The notes under the pieces: model-generated
Database searches by the model: none
The model's input: the letters and a program-made list of their open reading frames with translations, nothing else
Told to the model about the DNA's origin: nothing
Part shown: positions 16,983 to 26,401 of the stretch, one piece after another
How the letters are laid out: each line of letters opens with the position of its first letter
Position numbering within the stretch: the first letter of the stretch is position 1
NCBI RefSeq assembly: GCF_007997075.1
Contig: NZ_VORS01000002.1
Location: 310,001 to 374,000, forward strand
Source: Polaribacter sp. IC073
GTDB taxonomy: Bacteria > Bacteroidota > Bacteroidia > Flavobacteriales > Flavobacteriaceae
Reading direction: 5' to 3'
DNA length: 64,000 nt
Translations under genes and position numbers: made by a program

Positions 16983-18971
16983 TTAATAATTTAAAAGTTC
17001 TTTAATGGCTTTTTCTAATCGATTTTTTCCTAAATATTGTTTTTCTAAATTAGGTTCAAACGGAATTGGAGTTTCTAAACTCGCGACTCTTTTTACAGGC
17101 GCATCTAAATATTCAAAACAGTTTTCGTTTACTAATGCTGAAATATCACTAGCTATTCCGCCAAAAAGAGAATCTTCTTGCACAATTATAACTTTACCGG
17201 TCTTTCTTACAGAAGTATAAATGGTCTCGGTGTCTAAAGGTTGTAAAGTTCTTAAATCGATAACATCTGCAGAAATGGAGGTGTTATTTTCTAAGCATTC
17301 TAATACCCAATGAATTGGCGCTCCGTAGCTAATAATAGTCACATCACTTCCTTCTTTTAGAAGTGCTGCTTTGCCAATTTCTGTTGTAAAATAATTTTCA
17401 GAAACATCATTATAAACAGCGCGATACAATGCTTTGTGTTCGAAAAATAAAACAGGATTCGGATCATTAATGGCAGCAATTAATAAGCCTTTTGCATCTT
17501 GAGGAAATACGGGATACACTACTTTTAAACCCGGTGTTTTTGTAAACCAAGCTTCATTTGTTTGACTATGAAAAGGGCCAGCACCAACGCCAGCACCACA
17601 AGGCATTCTTATTACAATATCTGCATTTTGTTGCCATCTGTAATGAGATTTTGCCAATAAATTTACAACCGGATTAAAACCAGAGGAAACAAAATCTGCA
17701 AATTGCATTTCTACCACAGCTTTTATTCCGTTTACAGACAAACCATAGGCTGCAGCAACAATGGCAGATTCACAAATTGGGGTATTTCGAACACGTTCTT
17801 TTCCGAATTTTTCTACAAACCCATCTGTTATTTTAAAAACACCACCATATGCTGCAACATCTTGTCCCATAATAATTAAGTCATCATGTTTCTCCATAGA
17901 CTGAAACAATCCTTGAGAAATAGCATCAACAAAACGAATATTTTTCTTTTCTGCTGCAGGTTTTATTTCTTCAAATAAATGTTCTTTAAAAACATCTTTT
18001 AACTCTGTTTCTAAATCTGGTACAATCTTTTCTTCGTTATACGCTTTTTCTAGATGCTCATTTATTTCTAGCGTAATTTCATTTTTATAAGCGGTCTCAA
18101 TTGCATCCGTTAGAATATTTTCTTCTTTTATAAACTCTTTAAAGTTTTCTAGAGGGTCTTTTTCTGCCCAAAAATCTAAGGTTTCTTGCGGTACATATTT
18201 TGTGCCACTCGCCTCTTCATGTCCGCGCATTCTAAAGGTTTTAAACTCTAGTAAAATAGGTCTCGGTTTTTTACGTATGCTTTCTGCTATTTCGGTCACC
18301 TTTGCATAGACTTCTAAAATATTATTTCCGTCTATGATAAAACTTTCCATTCCGTATCCAATCCCCTTATCTGCAATGTTTTCGCAATTAAATTGCTCTG
18401 AAGAAGGTGTAGATAAACCATAGCCATTATTTTCTACACAGAACAAAACAGGCAAGCTCCAAACAGAAGCTATATTTAACGCTTCATGAAAGTCGCCTTC
18501 ACTTGTACCTCCTTCACCTGTAAAAACTGCACAAATTTTACGATTCTTCTTTAATAAGTTTCCTAAAGCAATTCCGTCTGCAATTCCTAATTGTGGTCCT
18601 AGATGAGAAATCATGCCCACAATGCTATATTCTTGCGTACCAAAATGAAAACTTCGATCTCTACCTTTAGTAAAGCCGTTCATTTTTCCCTGCCATTGTG
18701 AAAAAAGTCTGTATAAAGGAATGTTTCTTGTAGTAAAAACACCTAAATTTCTGTGCATTGGTAAAATATATTCATCATCATACAAAGCAGCCGTAAGTCC
18801 AACAGAAATAGCTTCTTGACCAATGCCAGAAAACCATTTAGAGATTTTTCCTTGCCTTAGAAGAATTAGCATTTTTTCTTCTATCATGCGAGGTTTTAGC
18901 ATGTTTCTATAGAGTGATAATAATTGTTCTTTTGGTATAGAGTTTGTGATAAATTTAATTTTATTAGACAT
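16983..18971 (-). CDS. Fused alpha/beta 2-oxoacid dehydrogenase E1 (branched-chain type)
   Basis: 662 residues. The alpha part (to about 320) carries the thiamine-diphosphate motif GEGGTSEGD (152-160) ending in ENNGYG (NN 181-182). The beta part (about 340-662) has the transketolase-like pyrimidine domain and C-terminal domain, with RMPCGAGVGAGPFHSQ and HKALYR. E1 decarboxylates 2-oxo acids and passes the acyl group to E2. Such single-chain E1 proteins in Bacteroidota are annotated as 2-oxoisovalerate (branched-chain) dehydrogenase; pyruvate-type activity is not excluded. E2 and E3 genes are not nearby. An Lrp-type gene lies upstream, which suits amino-acid control. Confidence 0.88.
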   Translation of the reverse strand: MSNKIKFITNSIPKEQLLSLYRNMLKPRMIEEKMLILLRQGKISKWFSGIGQEAISVGLTAALYDDEYILPMHRNLGVFTTRNIPLYRLFSQWQGKMNGFTKGRDRSFHFGTQEYSIVGMISHLGPQLGIADGIALGNLLKKNRKICAVFTGEGGTSEGDFHEALNIASVWSLPVLFCVENNGYGLSTPSSEQFNCENIADKGIGYGMESFIIDGNNILEVYAKVTEIAESIRKKPRPILLEFKTFRMRGHEEASGTKYVPQETLDFWAEKDPLENFKEFIKEENILTDAIETAYKNEITLEINEHLEKAYNEEKIVPDLETELKDVFKEHLFEEIKPAAEKKNIRFVDAISQGLFQSMEKHDDLIIMGQDVAAYGGVFKITDGFVEKFGKERVRNTPICESAIVAAAYGLSVNGIKAVVEMQFADFVSSGFNPVVNLLAKSHYRWQQNADIVIRMPCGAGVGAGPFHSQTNEAWFTKTPGLKVVYPVFPQDAKGLLIAAINDPNPVLFFEHKALYRAVYNDVSENYFTTEIGKAALLKEGSDVTIISYGAPIHWVLECLENNTSISADVIDLRTLQPLDTETIYTSVRKTGKVIIVQEDSLFGGIASDISALVNENCFEYLDAPVKRVASLETPIPFEPNLEKQYLGKNRLEKAIKELLNY

Positions 18972-19085
18972 AAATTATAAATTTCATAATGATAACAAAC
19001 TTAATGAATCAAAAGTAAAATCCATAAAAAAATCCTTACCATTTTACGGATAAGGATGTATATAAAAATATGAATATTTTAAATG

Positions 19086-19565
19086 CTACAATTCTTTAAA
19101 AATTGCATGCATCATTCTTTTTTTATCATTAATGCTTTCTTCTAAAGCAATCATTGTTTCGGTTCTATTTACTCCAGGAATATCATCTATTTCGTATATA
19201 ATGTCTTTAGCATCATTGGTTCCTTTAGCTCTTACTTTACAGAAAATATTGTATTTACCAGCGGTTACATAAGCAACTGTAACGTTAGATATGTTTCTTA
19301 AATTTTCTATAACGCTTTGTGTCATAGATGTTTTTTCTAGGTAAACACCAACATGCGCTATAAAAGAATACCCCATTTTTTCGTAATTTAGTGTTAAGGT
19401 AGAACCTTGAATAATACCTTCATCTTCCATCTTTTTAACACGCACATGAATTGTTCCTGCAGATACTAATAATTGTTTTGCAATATCAGTAAATGGTGTT
19501 CTTGCGTTCTCTATTAAAATGTCTAAAATTTGATGATCAATTTCGTCTAAAGTAAATTTCTTCAT
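19086..19565 (-). CDS. Lrp/AsnC-family transcriptional regulator
   Basis: 159 residues. The helix-turn-helix lies at about 5-60 (DIAKQLLVSAGTIHVRVKKM), followed by a RAM ligand domain (about 70-150, GKYNIFCKVRAKGTNDAKD). It is a second Lrp paralogue in the window, only distantly similar to the one at 4773-5270. It is upstream of and codirectional with the fused E1 gene (114 bases). Control of branched-chain amino-acid breakdown is therefore a reasonable guess but is not shown by the sequence. Confidence 0.9.
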   Translation of the reverse strand: MKKFTLDEIDHQILDILIENARTPFTDIAKQLLVSAGTIHVRVKKMEDEGIIQGSTLTLNYEKMGYSFIAHVGVYLEKTSMTQSVIENLRNISNVTVAYVTAGKYNIFCKVRAKGTNDAKDIIYEIDDIPGVNRTETMIALEESINDKKRMMHAIFKEL

Positions 19566-19650
19566 AATTTATATATTATTCAATTATATGTGCAAATTTA
19601 TGATTTTAATTTAAAAAAACAATAAAAAAAGTGAGAAATAACTAATGTTT

Positions 19651-20700
19651 TTAGCTTTCGAAAACGATTTCGTAGTGTCCAATTTTGCCTTTTAGGCTTT
19701 CATCTTCAATTTTAACTAATAATGAAATTAATTTATCATCAATAATTTGATCTTTAAATTGAAAAGCAATGTCATTCTCAGAGTTTGGATATCGATGCAT
19801 AACATCGTAAAAAACTTTGTCGTTATTAGGTATCTTAAAATAGTCTTTATATGTGCTAAAGTCTGTTGATTTTGCGATATGATAAATTCCTTGTAAAATG
19901 GAGAAAAAAGTATATTTTCTAGATGCTTCTCTTGTATAGTCTTCTGGGTAATGACCAGATTCTATTAAGATTGTATTATAGCCCAATTTCTGAAAATTGT
20001 CTCCCGTTGCTGTTGGATAAAACTCGTCTGTATATCTACCCACATAATTAGGTATGGTGTTTTGCAACATCGCATTCATGGCTACAATAACATTCATGGT
20101 TTCTTTTCTGCCTTTTGTTAATGCACGCGTTTCTTCTTCTGATGGTGCTAAAAAAGAAATAGTAGCAGGGTTTTTAGTGCTTGCTACATTAAAAATAGTT
20201 CTTTGGTCGTGTAGATTAAAACAAAACTGTGGCTTAAATTCTTCTAAAACACTGCGTAAAAGTTTACTTTCTTTTGCTTTTCTATCTACAGCATCTCTAT
20301 TTAAGTCAATATTGTTACCGTTAACTCTTGTGTATTTTTCTGCTCCATCCGGATTTAACATCGGAATAAAAACAAGTGTACAGGCTTCTAAAATTGTTTG
20401 TAGTTCTTCTTTAGGTGAATTTAAAAAACAGTTAAATAGGTCGAATAATGCTTTTGTACCCGTACTTTCATTACCATGCATTTGAGACCACAATAAAATC
20501 TTCTTTTTCCCCGTACCAATTTTTAATTGATAAATAGGTGTTGCTTGTTCGGAAGTACCTATTTGAGTAATTGTAAATTTAGATTTATATTTTTCAAATA
20601 CGTCTTTAATGTCTTTAAAGCGAATCCATTTTCCAGAAAGAGCAACTTCCTTTTGTTGTTTAAAAATTGCTTCTAAAAAATCTATCTGTAGTAAACTCAT
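19651..20700 (-). CDS. M14-family zinc carboxypeptidase
   Basis: 349 residues using the ATG at 20698-20700; an upstream in-frame ATG would add 18 Gln/Ile/Leu-rich residues with no family likeness. M14 peptidases remove C-terminal residues with one zinc ion. The zinc motif HGNE (His75, Glu78), the DLNRD stretch (132-136), the third ligand His164 in NLHD, and catalytic Glu246 in LIESGHY are all seen. No signal peptide is seen, so it acts in the cytoplasm. The gene is divergent from the XRE regulator across a region with several TTACA..TGTAA palindromes, which may control it. Confidence 0.85.
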   Translation of the reverse strand: MSLLQIDFLEAIFKQQKEVALSGKWIRFKDIKDVFEKYKSKFTITQIGTSEQATPIYQLKIGTGKKKILLWSQMHGNESTGTKALFDLFNCFLNSPKEELQTILEACTLVFIPMLNPDGAEKYTRVNGNNIDLNRDAVDRKAKESKLLRSVLEEFKPQFCFNLHDQRTIFNVASTKNPATISFLAPSEEETRALTKGRKETMNVIVAMNAMLQNTIPNYVGRYTDEFYPTATGDNFQKLGYNTILIESGHYPEDYTREASRKYTFFSILQGIYHIAKSTDFSTYKDYFKIPNNDKVFYDVMHRYPNSENDIAFQFKDQIIDDKLISLLVKIEDESLKGKIGHYEIVFES

Positions 20701-20763
20701 AATTGGTTGTTGTAAAATCTGCTGTAAAAATAAACGAATCACATTTGTAATCAAACTAAAATG

Positions 20764-20832
20764 TTACAATTGTAAATTACGTAAACATTACATTTGTAAA
20801 CAATTGATTCGATTAATTCAGGTACATTTGTA
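20764..20832. promoter_or_regulatory. Cluster of TTACA-N2-TGTAA palindromes
   Basis: Three symmetric sites are seen: ttacaattgtaa (20764-20775), ttacatttgtaa (20788-20799) and tacatttgta (20823-20832). A partial site acatttgtaa lies at 20741-20750. They share their core with the 18-base palindrome over the XRE gene promoter at 21016-21033. The layout suggests operators of the XRE protein acting on the divergent carboxypeptidase. The TACATTTG core also matches a -7 box, so some sites may double as promoters. The remainder of the gap 20833-20997 shows nothing clear. Confidence 0.5.
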
Positions 20833-20997
20833 AACTTTTTAATTACACTTAGTTTGTTTTAACATAGATAGTAAATATAGTATAAGACACCTCTATAGTA
20901 GCGTTATAAATAACTGTATTTAAGTAACTTGTATTGTTTTATTAAAGTTTTAGTTTAATGTTTTTTTTATCTTTTTTAATTAAAACAAGATTTAGCA

Positions 20998-21033
20998 TTG
21001 TGGTTGTAATGATAAGTTTTACATTTGTAAAAC
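20998..21033 (+). promoter_or_regulatory. Promoter with overlapping operator for the XRE gene
   Basis: TTG at 20998-21000 and TACATTTG at 21020-21027, 19 bases apart, match the Bacteroidota -33/-7 pattern. The -7 box lies inside the palindrome gttttacatttgtaaaac (21016-21033, 8-base arms), so a bound repressor would block the polymerase. The start codon is at 21048. Confidence 0.6.
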
Positions 21034-21047
21034 AGTAAATAGTTACA

Positions 21048-21407
21048 ATGATAAACAGTGAAGATTTTACTAACAGACTAAAGAAACTAATGGAACACCA
21101 TCAACTTTCGGCATCTACCTTTGCAGACAAAGTGGGCGTGCAACGTTCTAGCATTTCTCATATTCTATCTGGAAGAAATAAACCCAGCTTAGATTTTATT
21201 CTAAAAGTGACTTCAGAATTTAAAGATGTAGACATTCATTGGTTGTTAAAAGGGAAAGGTGTTTTTCCTACTATTGATGTTTCAGCAAAAAATAGTACTA
21301 CTTCTGCTCCTTCTATATTTAAGACCAATTCTGAAAGTAGTGGCAAAAAAATACAACGTATCGTCGTTTTTTATTCTGATGGTACTTTTGATGAATATCA
21401 GAAATAG
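21048..21407 (+). CDS. XRE-family helix-turn-helix regulator
   Basis: 119 residues. The HTH_3/XRE domain covers about residues 7-65, with STFADKVGVQRSSISHILSG giving the two helices that contact DNA and the usual GRNKPSLDF stretch after it. The linker (about 75-95) is Ser/Thr-rich, and a short conserved-looking tail KKIQRIVVFYSDGTFDEYQ closes the protein. It is preceded by a promoter carrying an 18-base palindrome, so autorepression is likely. The HipA-like kinase gene starts 73 bases later, an arrangement like hipB-hipA, but the frames are not overlapping and cotranscription is not proven. Confidence 0.88.
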   Translation: MINSEDFTNRLKKLMEHHQLSASTFADKVGVQRSSISHILSGRNKPSLDFILKVTSEFKDVDIHWLLKGKGVFPTIDVSAKNSTTSAPSIFKTNSESSGKKIQRIVVFYSDGTFDEYQK

Positions 21408-21480
21408 TTAGAAAAACCAGTTTCAAAACAAAGTTTTCTTTTTTAGCTTAGATTTCGTTAAATAGTATATTTTAGTACGT

Positions 21481-22260
21481 ATGAATAAAATTGATATTCG
21501 AACTGTAAATGTTGTGCAATATTTACAACCTTTAAGAGAAGGTGGTTCTTTACCAGCAATTGTAAAAGCTGATGATGGCTTTCTGTATGTTTTAAAATTT
21601 AGAGGAGCAGGACAAGGAAAGAAAGCATTAATTTCAGAATTTATTGGAGGTGAATTGGCAAGAGCCATCAACTTAAATGTACCAGAATTGGTTTTTATGA
21701 ATCTAGACGATTCTTTTAGTAAGACAGAACCCGATGAAGAAATTCAAGATTTACTAAAATTTAGTGTTGGTTTAAATTTAGGTTTACACTTTTTATCTAG
21801 CGCAATTACGTATGATCCTTTGGTTTCTAAAGTAGATTCTTTAACAGCTTCTAAAGTGGTAATTCTAGACAGCTTAATTAGCAATATTGATAGGACAGCA
21901 AAAAACACCAACTTGTTAAATTGGAACCATGAATTATGGGTAATTGATAATGGTGCTAGTTTGTATTTTCATCACAATTGGCAAACTTGGGAAAGCCATT
22001 TGACAAGAACTTTTCCATTAATTAAAGACCATGTGCTTTTACCAAAAGCAACTTCTTTACTAGAGGCTTCCACAGCAATAAAACAGCTTATAAATATGGA
22101 TGTTATAACAGAAATCATTTCGAACATTCCTGAAGATTGGTTATTGAATGAAGTCGATTCTATGAGTCCGATTGAAATGAGAGCTGCATATATTGCCTTT
22201 TTAAATGCAAAACTTGCTATGATTGATACATTAGTTAAAGAAGCAGAAGATGCAAGATAA
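21481..22260 (+). CDS. HipA-like kinase-fold protein
   Basis: 259 residues. It resembles the HipA_2 group of small HipA-like proteins found next to DUF3037. Kinase-type features are a glycine-containing N-lobe loop GGSLPA (21-26), Lys39 in YVLKF, the catalytic-loop equivalent NIDRTAKNTN with Asp137 and Asn142, and the metal-binding IDNGAS with Asp156. The catalytic residues therefore look intact. HipA kinases phosphorylate proteins such as glutamyl-tRNA synthetase; the target here is unknown. The protein is shorter than E. coli HipA (about 440) because the N-terminal HipA_N part is missing. Its end overlaps the DUF3037 start by 11 bases. Confidence 0.75.
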   Translation: MNKIDIRTVNVVQYLQPLREGGSLPAIVKADDGFLYVLKFRGAGQGKKALISEFIGGELARAINLNVPELVFMNLDDSFSKTEPDEEIQDLLKFSVGLNLGLHFLSSAITYDPLVSKVDSLTASKVVILDSLISNIDRTAKNTNLLNWNHELWVIDNGASLYFHHNWQTWESHLTRTFPLIKDHVLLPKATSLLEASTAIKQLINMDVITEIISNIPEDWLLNEVDSMSPIEMRAAYIAFLNAKLAMIDTLVKEAEDAR

Positions 22261-22633
22261 AGTTACATTCGAATATGCAATTATTAGAGTTGTCCCCAAA
22301 GTAGAACGCGAAGAATTTTTTAATGTTGGAGTGCTTCTTTTTTCTAAGCGAAAGAAATTCTTAGCTGTAAAATATCATATCAATCCTGATAAATTAAAAG
22401 CACTAGCACCAGAATTAGATGTCGCTGTCTTAAATGATTATTTAAATGCTTGGAAATTAATTTGCGAAGGAAAAGCTGCTGGAGGAAAAATTGGAGCATT
22501 TGAAATTTCTGATCGTTTTAGATGGCTTGCAGCTTGTAGAAGTACCATTATACAAAGTTCTAAAACACATCCTGGTTTGTGCGAAAACCCAGAAATAGAA
22601 TTACAAGAGATCTTTGAAAAATTTGTTTTATAA
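22250..22633 (+). CDS. DUF3037 domain-containing protein
   Basis: 127 residues, matching the DUF3037 pattern from the start: FEYAIIRVVPKVEREEFFNV, GVLLFSKRKKFLAVKY, and DRFRWLAACRSTIIQ. No catalytic motif is recognised. DUF3037 genes are repeatedly found directly after small HipA-like kinase genes, here with an 11-base overlap, so the two proteins probably work together as modulator, substrate or antitoxin. That role is inference. A short GC-rich hairpin without T-run lies at 22653-22667 after the stop. Confidence 0.8.
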   Translation: MQDKVTFEYAIIRVVPKVEREEFFNVGVLLFSKRKKFLAVKYHINPDKLKALAPELDVAVLNDYLNAWKLICEGKAAGGKIGAFEISDRFRWLAACRSTIIQSSKTHPGLCENPEIELQEIFEKFVL

Positions 22634-22823
22634 GAAAAGTACTTTCTAAAACAGGGGCTTTTCCCCTATTCAATTCCCGAGTAAAAAAAGCTAATTTAGC
22701 TACCAGTTTAAAGAACAGGTGAAAAAAGTTCAAATATGTGTTCATTTTATCCAAAACTGAAATTCAATTTTAAGTTTAAAATTGAATAATTAAGATAGTT
22801 GTTCTTTTAAAATAGTTATAATT

Positions 22824-23243
22824 ATGAAAAAAAAGACCTTATTACTAATACTAATTTTAGTATCTACTTTTGTATTTTCTCAGAATAAACAAGGAGGAAA
22901 TGATCTGATTTCTGGCATTGATATCATTATTAAGAAAAACCCAGGAAGTCAACCAATAGTTAATAAAGAAAATAATCCTCTAATTTCCCAAATTAATAAA
23001 TCTGAATTTGAGTATTTGAATTTAAAAGCGAGGGAAGTCCAAAATAATTTTGCGAAACAAGACTTGTCTAAGTTAAAAACAAAAGAAGAAGTACTTAAGG
23101 CATATATTACTTACTTATCTATTGAAATAAAGGAGTTACAAATTAAAATAAATGCAAACAATAATTCCTTAGAACAACAATCATTGCGAAGAAGAAAGGC
23201 GAAACAACATATAATTTTACCAGATCCCAAAACTAAAAATTAA
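22824..23243 (+). CDS. Small secreted protein of unknown function
   Basis: 139 residues. A clear Sec signal peptide ends near residue 20 (VFSQ). The mature part is Lys/Asn-rich and predicted helical, with LKTKEEVLKAYITYLSIEIK and following residues likely to form a coiled coil, and it ends in a basic RRRKAKQ stretch. No domain is recognised. The gene stands alone, about 190 bases after DUF3037, and converges on the radical SAM gene. Confidence 0.6.
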   Translation: MKKKTLLLILILVSTFVFSQNKQGGNDLISGIDIIIKKNPGSQPIVNKENNPLISQINKSEFEYLNLKAREVQNNFAKQDLSKLKTKEEVLKAYITYLSIEIKELQIKINANNNSLEQQSLRRRKAKQHIILPDPKTKN

Positions 23244-23316
23244 AATAGTGTTACCTAGTAAATTAAGAATCAAAACACTATAAGATCACCTTCTTTAGAC
23301 GAGATTATTTTCATAT

Positions 23317-25176
23317 TTACGCTTCTAAACAACTTTCAATTAAATTACTTTGCAAGGTTATTCTTGGAACTTTAAAATCAAAATAATTTTCTAACGGAAT
23401 TTCAAATCCTTTGTAATTTAAATAATTGTTTAACGCTGTATTTAATCCTTCACTATATAAGTGATGCTCTGCTCCTGTTGGATCTTCGTGATACAAATCA
23501 TTCTCTGCAAATCCTTTAAACTCTGGACCAATAATATTTATTTCAAATGCATCTGGGTTTTTACCAACTGGACTGTGGCTTGTACAAGCAAACTGATGCC
23601 AAAAAGCAGATTGGATACAATTATTCTGAAATAACTGACGTACAACTTCCAAAGAATCAATGGTTTCTTGCGCTGTTTCCGTAGGAAAACCAAACATTAA
23701 ATAGGCATGTACCATAATGTTTTCATCAGCAAAAGCTTTGGTAACTCTTGCAACTTGTGCAATATCTACTCCTTTTTTCATCTTCGCTAATAATCTGTCT
23801 GAAGCAACTTCTAAACCACCAGTAATAGCAATACAACCAGATTTAGACAATAAAGCACACAATTCTGGTGTAAATGTTTTTTCAAATCGAATGTTCGTCC
23901 ACCAAGTAATATACACTTTTCTTTCTATGAGCTTGTTCGCCAATGCGCGCAACATTTTAGGTGGTGCAGCTTCATCCACAAAATGAAAACCGGTAATACC
24001 TGTTTCTGATATTATCTTTTCAATTTTATCAACCAAATCATCGGCTGTGGTATTTTGATAATTGCTAATATAATCTAGATTAACATCACAAAAAGTACAT
24101 TTTTTCCAATAGCAACCGTGAGAAATGGTGAGTTTATTCCATTTTCCATCAGACCACATTCTGTGCATCGGATTCATGACATCTAAAAAAGACAGGTACT
24201 TTTCTGTAGGCAAACCTATATAACTTGGTGCTGGTAAATTTTTATGATGAAATATAGTGTTAGGAATTTTATTGGCATAAACAACTTTATGATCTCTACA
24301 GATATAGGTTCTTTCTAAAGCGTCTTCCTCTATTTTACCAGCTAAAAACTCGGTAATTCTTAATAACGGACCTTCACCGTCATCTAAAGTTATAAAATCT
24401 ACAAAATCGAAAATTCTAGGATCCGACAAACGTCTTAATTCTGTATTGCAATAACCACCACCCATTCCTATTTTAATGGTAGGATATTTTTGTTTTATAA
24501 ATTGCGCACATCGCAAAGCAGAAAATAAATTCCCTGGAAAAGGAATTGTAAAACAAACTAAATCATACGTTTCTTGTTGTAATTTCTCATCCAATAAATA
24601 CAACATTTCATCTTCTACCAACGTTGTTTCAAACTGCAAACATTCATCAAGCGTATCAAAACTAGAAGCGGCTCTTGCTATTTGTTCTGCATAGCGTGTA
24701 AAAGAGAAAAATTCATCAACATTTATATTTATAAAATCGCCTAATTCTTCTACAAACAAGGTTGCAATATGTTTGGCTTTGTCTAGAATACCTAGTTTAC
24801 CAAACTCCGTTGTTAAGTCTTTGTCTAATTTAATTCTTCTGTGACCGTGCGGTAAATAATCTTTATGTACTATTTGATACGCAGCAGTAACTTCTTGCAC
24901 GCGTAAATAGTTCATTACAGAATCTACCTTATTTATATACTCTTCCTTTTGATTCCAAACCAAAGGCAACTCTTTATTGCCAAGCATTGCTGCTTGTTTA
25001 AAAATAGCATCTATAAATTCTTTGGTAAACACTGTGGTAAATAACTCGATACTTAAATCTAATTGGGTTGCTTTTACACCTTTAGAATCTAAAAAACCTT
25101 TAATGTATGCAGTTGCAGGATATGCTGTGTTTAGCTGTGTAAAAGGGGGTGTTATTAAAAGTGTGTTTATAGACAT
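23317..25176 (-). CDS. B12-binding-type radical SAM protein
   Basis: 619 residues. The N-terminal part (to about 300) resembles a cobalamin-binding domain, with GMGGGYCNTEL and DFITLDDGEGPLL. The central radical SAM domain has the cluster motif as Cys355-X4-Cys360-X2-Cys363 (GCYWKKCTFC), one residue longer than the usual CX3CX2C. VDEAAPP, GGLEVAS and HAYLMFGFPTE are typical later strands. Members modify peptides, lipids or other metabolites; the substrate cannot be inferred because no precursor or partner gene is adjacent. The length suits the class. Confidence 0.82.
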   Translation of the reverse strand: MSINTLLITPPFTQLNTAYPATAYIKGFLDSKGVKATQLDLSIELFTTVFTKEFIDAIFKQAAMLGNKELPLVWNQKEEYINKVDSVMNYLRVQEVTAAYQIVHKDYLPHGHRRIKLDKDLTTEFGKLGILDKAKHIATLFVEELGDFININVDEFFSFTRYAEQIARAASSFDTLDECLQFETTLVEDEMLYLLDEKLQQETYDLVCFTIPFPGNLFSALRCAQFIKQKYPTIKIGMGGGYCNTELRRLSDPRIFDFVDFITLDDGEGPLLRITEFLAGKIEEDALERTYICRDHKVVYANKIPNTIFHHKNLPAPSYIGLPTEKYLSFLDVMNPMHRMWSDGKWNKLTISHGCYWKKCTFCDVNLDYISNYQNTTADDLVDKIEKIISETGITGFHFVDEAAPPKMLRALANKLIERKVYITWWTNIRFEKTFTPELCALLSKSGCIAITGGLEVASDRLLAKMKKGVDIAQVARVTKAFADENIMVHAYLMFGFPTETAQETIDSLEVVRQLFQNNCIQSAFWHQFACTSHSPVGKNPDAFEINIIGPEFKGFAENDLYHEDPTGAEHHLYSEGLNTALNNYLNYKGFEIPLENYFDFKVPRITLQSNLIESCLEA

Positions 25177-25376
25177 AGATTATTTGAAAAAAGTGCAAAG
25201 ATAGGTTTCCCTAAGTAATTTTTAACGGAATTATAAAACTCTTTAGATTTCATTTTAGAATGAAACAGGCTATTTTTTATCTTGAATTTCTCTCAAAAAA
25301 AGATAACTTCGCTAACAACTTATAAATATCATTTCAACAGTTTACTAATGTTGTTAAAGTATAATTTTAAGATATA

Positions 25377-26243
25377 ATGAAAATAGTATTATTCCTTAAT
25401 AAAGACCTTGAAGCTAATATTGCTTTTAATTTACTGAAACCCGCACTTTTAAAACATCGTGTTAGAATCTATTATTCTGATACAGTTGGGAACCCGAACA
25501 ATAAGCCGTCTGATTTAATAAAGTTAGAATATTTTGAAAAAGGATTCCTTTTTAATGAATTACCAAAATTTATACATAAAAAGAATATTGAACATACTTT
25601 CGAATTTTTTGATAGTAGTTTTCATACTTTTCCATTTGAGAAATCTCCTAATGTTAATTCTATAGAATTTATAAATGAAATGAAAAGTTTTAGTCCAGAT
25701 TTATTTATTTCGATTCGCTTTGGTAAAATTTTTAAGAATGAAATTATCCAAATCCCTAAAAACGGTTTAATAAACCTGCATTCAGCAATCTTGCCAGACT
25801 ACAGAGGAATTATGGGAACTCTACATGCTCTTAAAGATGAAAATAACAAAATTGGATGTACGCTTCACACAATACCAAATAGCGGAATTGATACTGGGGA
25901 AATAATTGAAATTGCTAAAATTGATGTGGATCGTGAAAAATCTCTCTTTTGGAATATTGTTTTACTCTATCCTTTAGGAACGGAGCTAATACTTAAAAAT
26001 TTAAAAATAATTGAAGGTAATAACTTCCTTAAAACTGAAAAACAAAACTTAGAAAAAGGAAATTATTTTTCTCTACCAAACAAAAGCGATTTTGAACAAA
26101 TTAAGGGCTTAGGAATGGAAATTATTTCACCAAAAGATTACTTAAATATTCTGACTAGTTTTGTCTTCAAAAATTTATCTAAAATAGAATTTCAACAATT
26201 ACAAAAGTACGTACAGAACGGCTTTGGTAATCTTAAAGAATAG
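25377..26243 (+). CDS. Formyltransferase-family protein
   Basis: 288 residues. The catalytic region of the N10-formyltetrahydrofolate-dependent formyltransferase fold is seen as NLHSAILPDYRG (133-144), giving Asn133 and His135. GIDTGEII follows, with Asp172 as the third catalytic residue. The family includes Met-tRNA formyltransferase (Fmt), GART and sugar-nucleotide formyltransferases. The N-terminal third lacks the classic Fmt start pattern, and no def or fmt partner is next to it, so an amino-sugar or other small-molecule formyltransferase is more likely than Fmt. The gene stands alone. Confidence 0.72.
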   Translation: MKIVLFLNKDLEANIAFNLLKPALLKHRVRIYYSDTVGNPNNKPSDLIKLEYFEKGFLFNELPKFIHKKNIEHTFEFFDSSFHTFPFEKSPNVNSIEFINEMKSFSPDLFISIRFGKIFKNEIIQIPKNGLINLHSAILPDYRGIMGTLHALKDENNKIGCTLHTIPNSGIDTGEIIEIAKIDVDREKSLFWNIVLLYPLGTELILKNLKIIEGNNFLKTEKQNLEKGNYFSLPNKSDFEQIKGLGMEIISPKDYLNILTSFVFKNLSKIEFQQLQKYVQNGFGNLKE

Positions 26244-26401
26244 AGAGGTTTGTTTTATTAGGAAGATTTTTTTTTAAAATACTTCCTGTTATTTAATGAA
26301 GAATATTTTAGTAAATGCAATCCTTTAAATATAACATCTCAACTACTCTATAACATGGAGAGAATATATAATAAGGTTCTTTTAATTTACAAAGTCATAC
26401 T

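Noticed and set aside
22653..22667. GC-rich hairpin after DUF3037 as a terminator
   Set aside because: The stem is only five pairs and no T-run follows.
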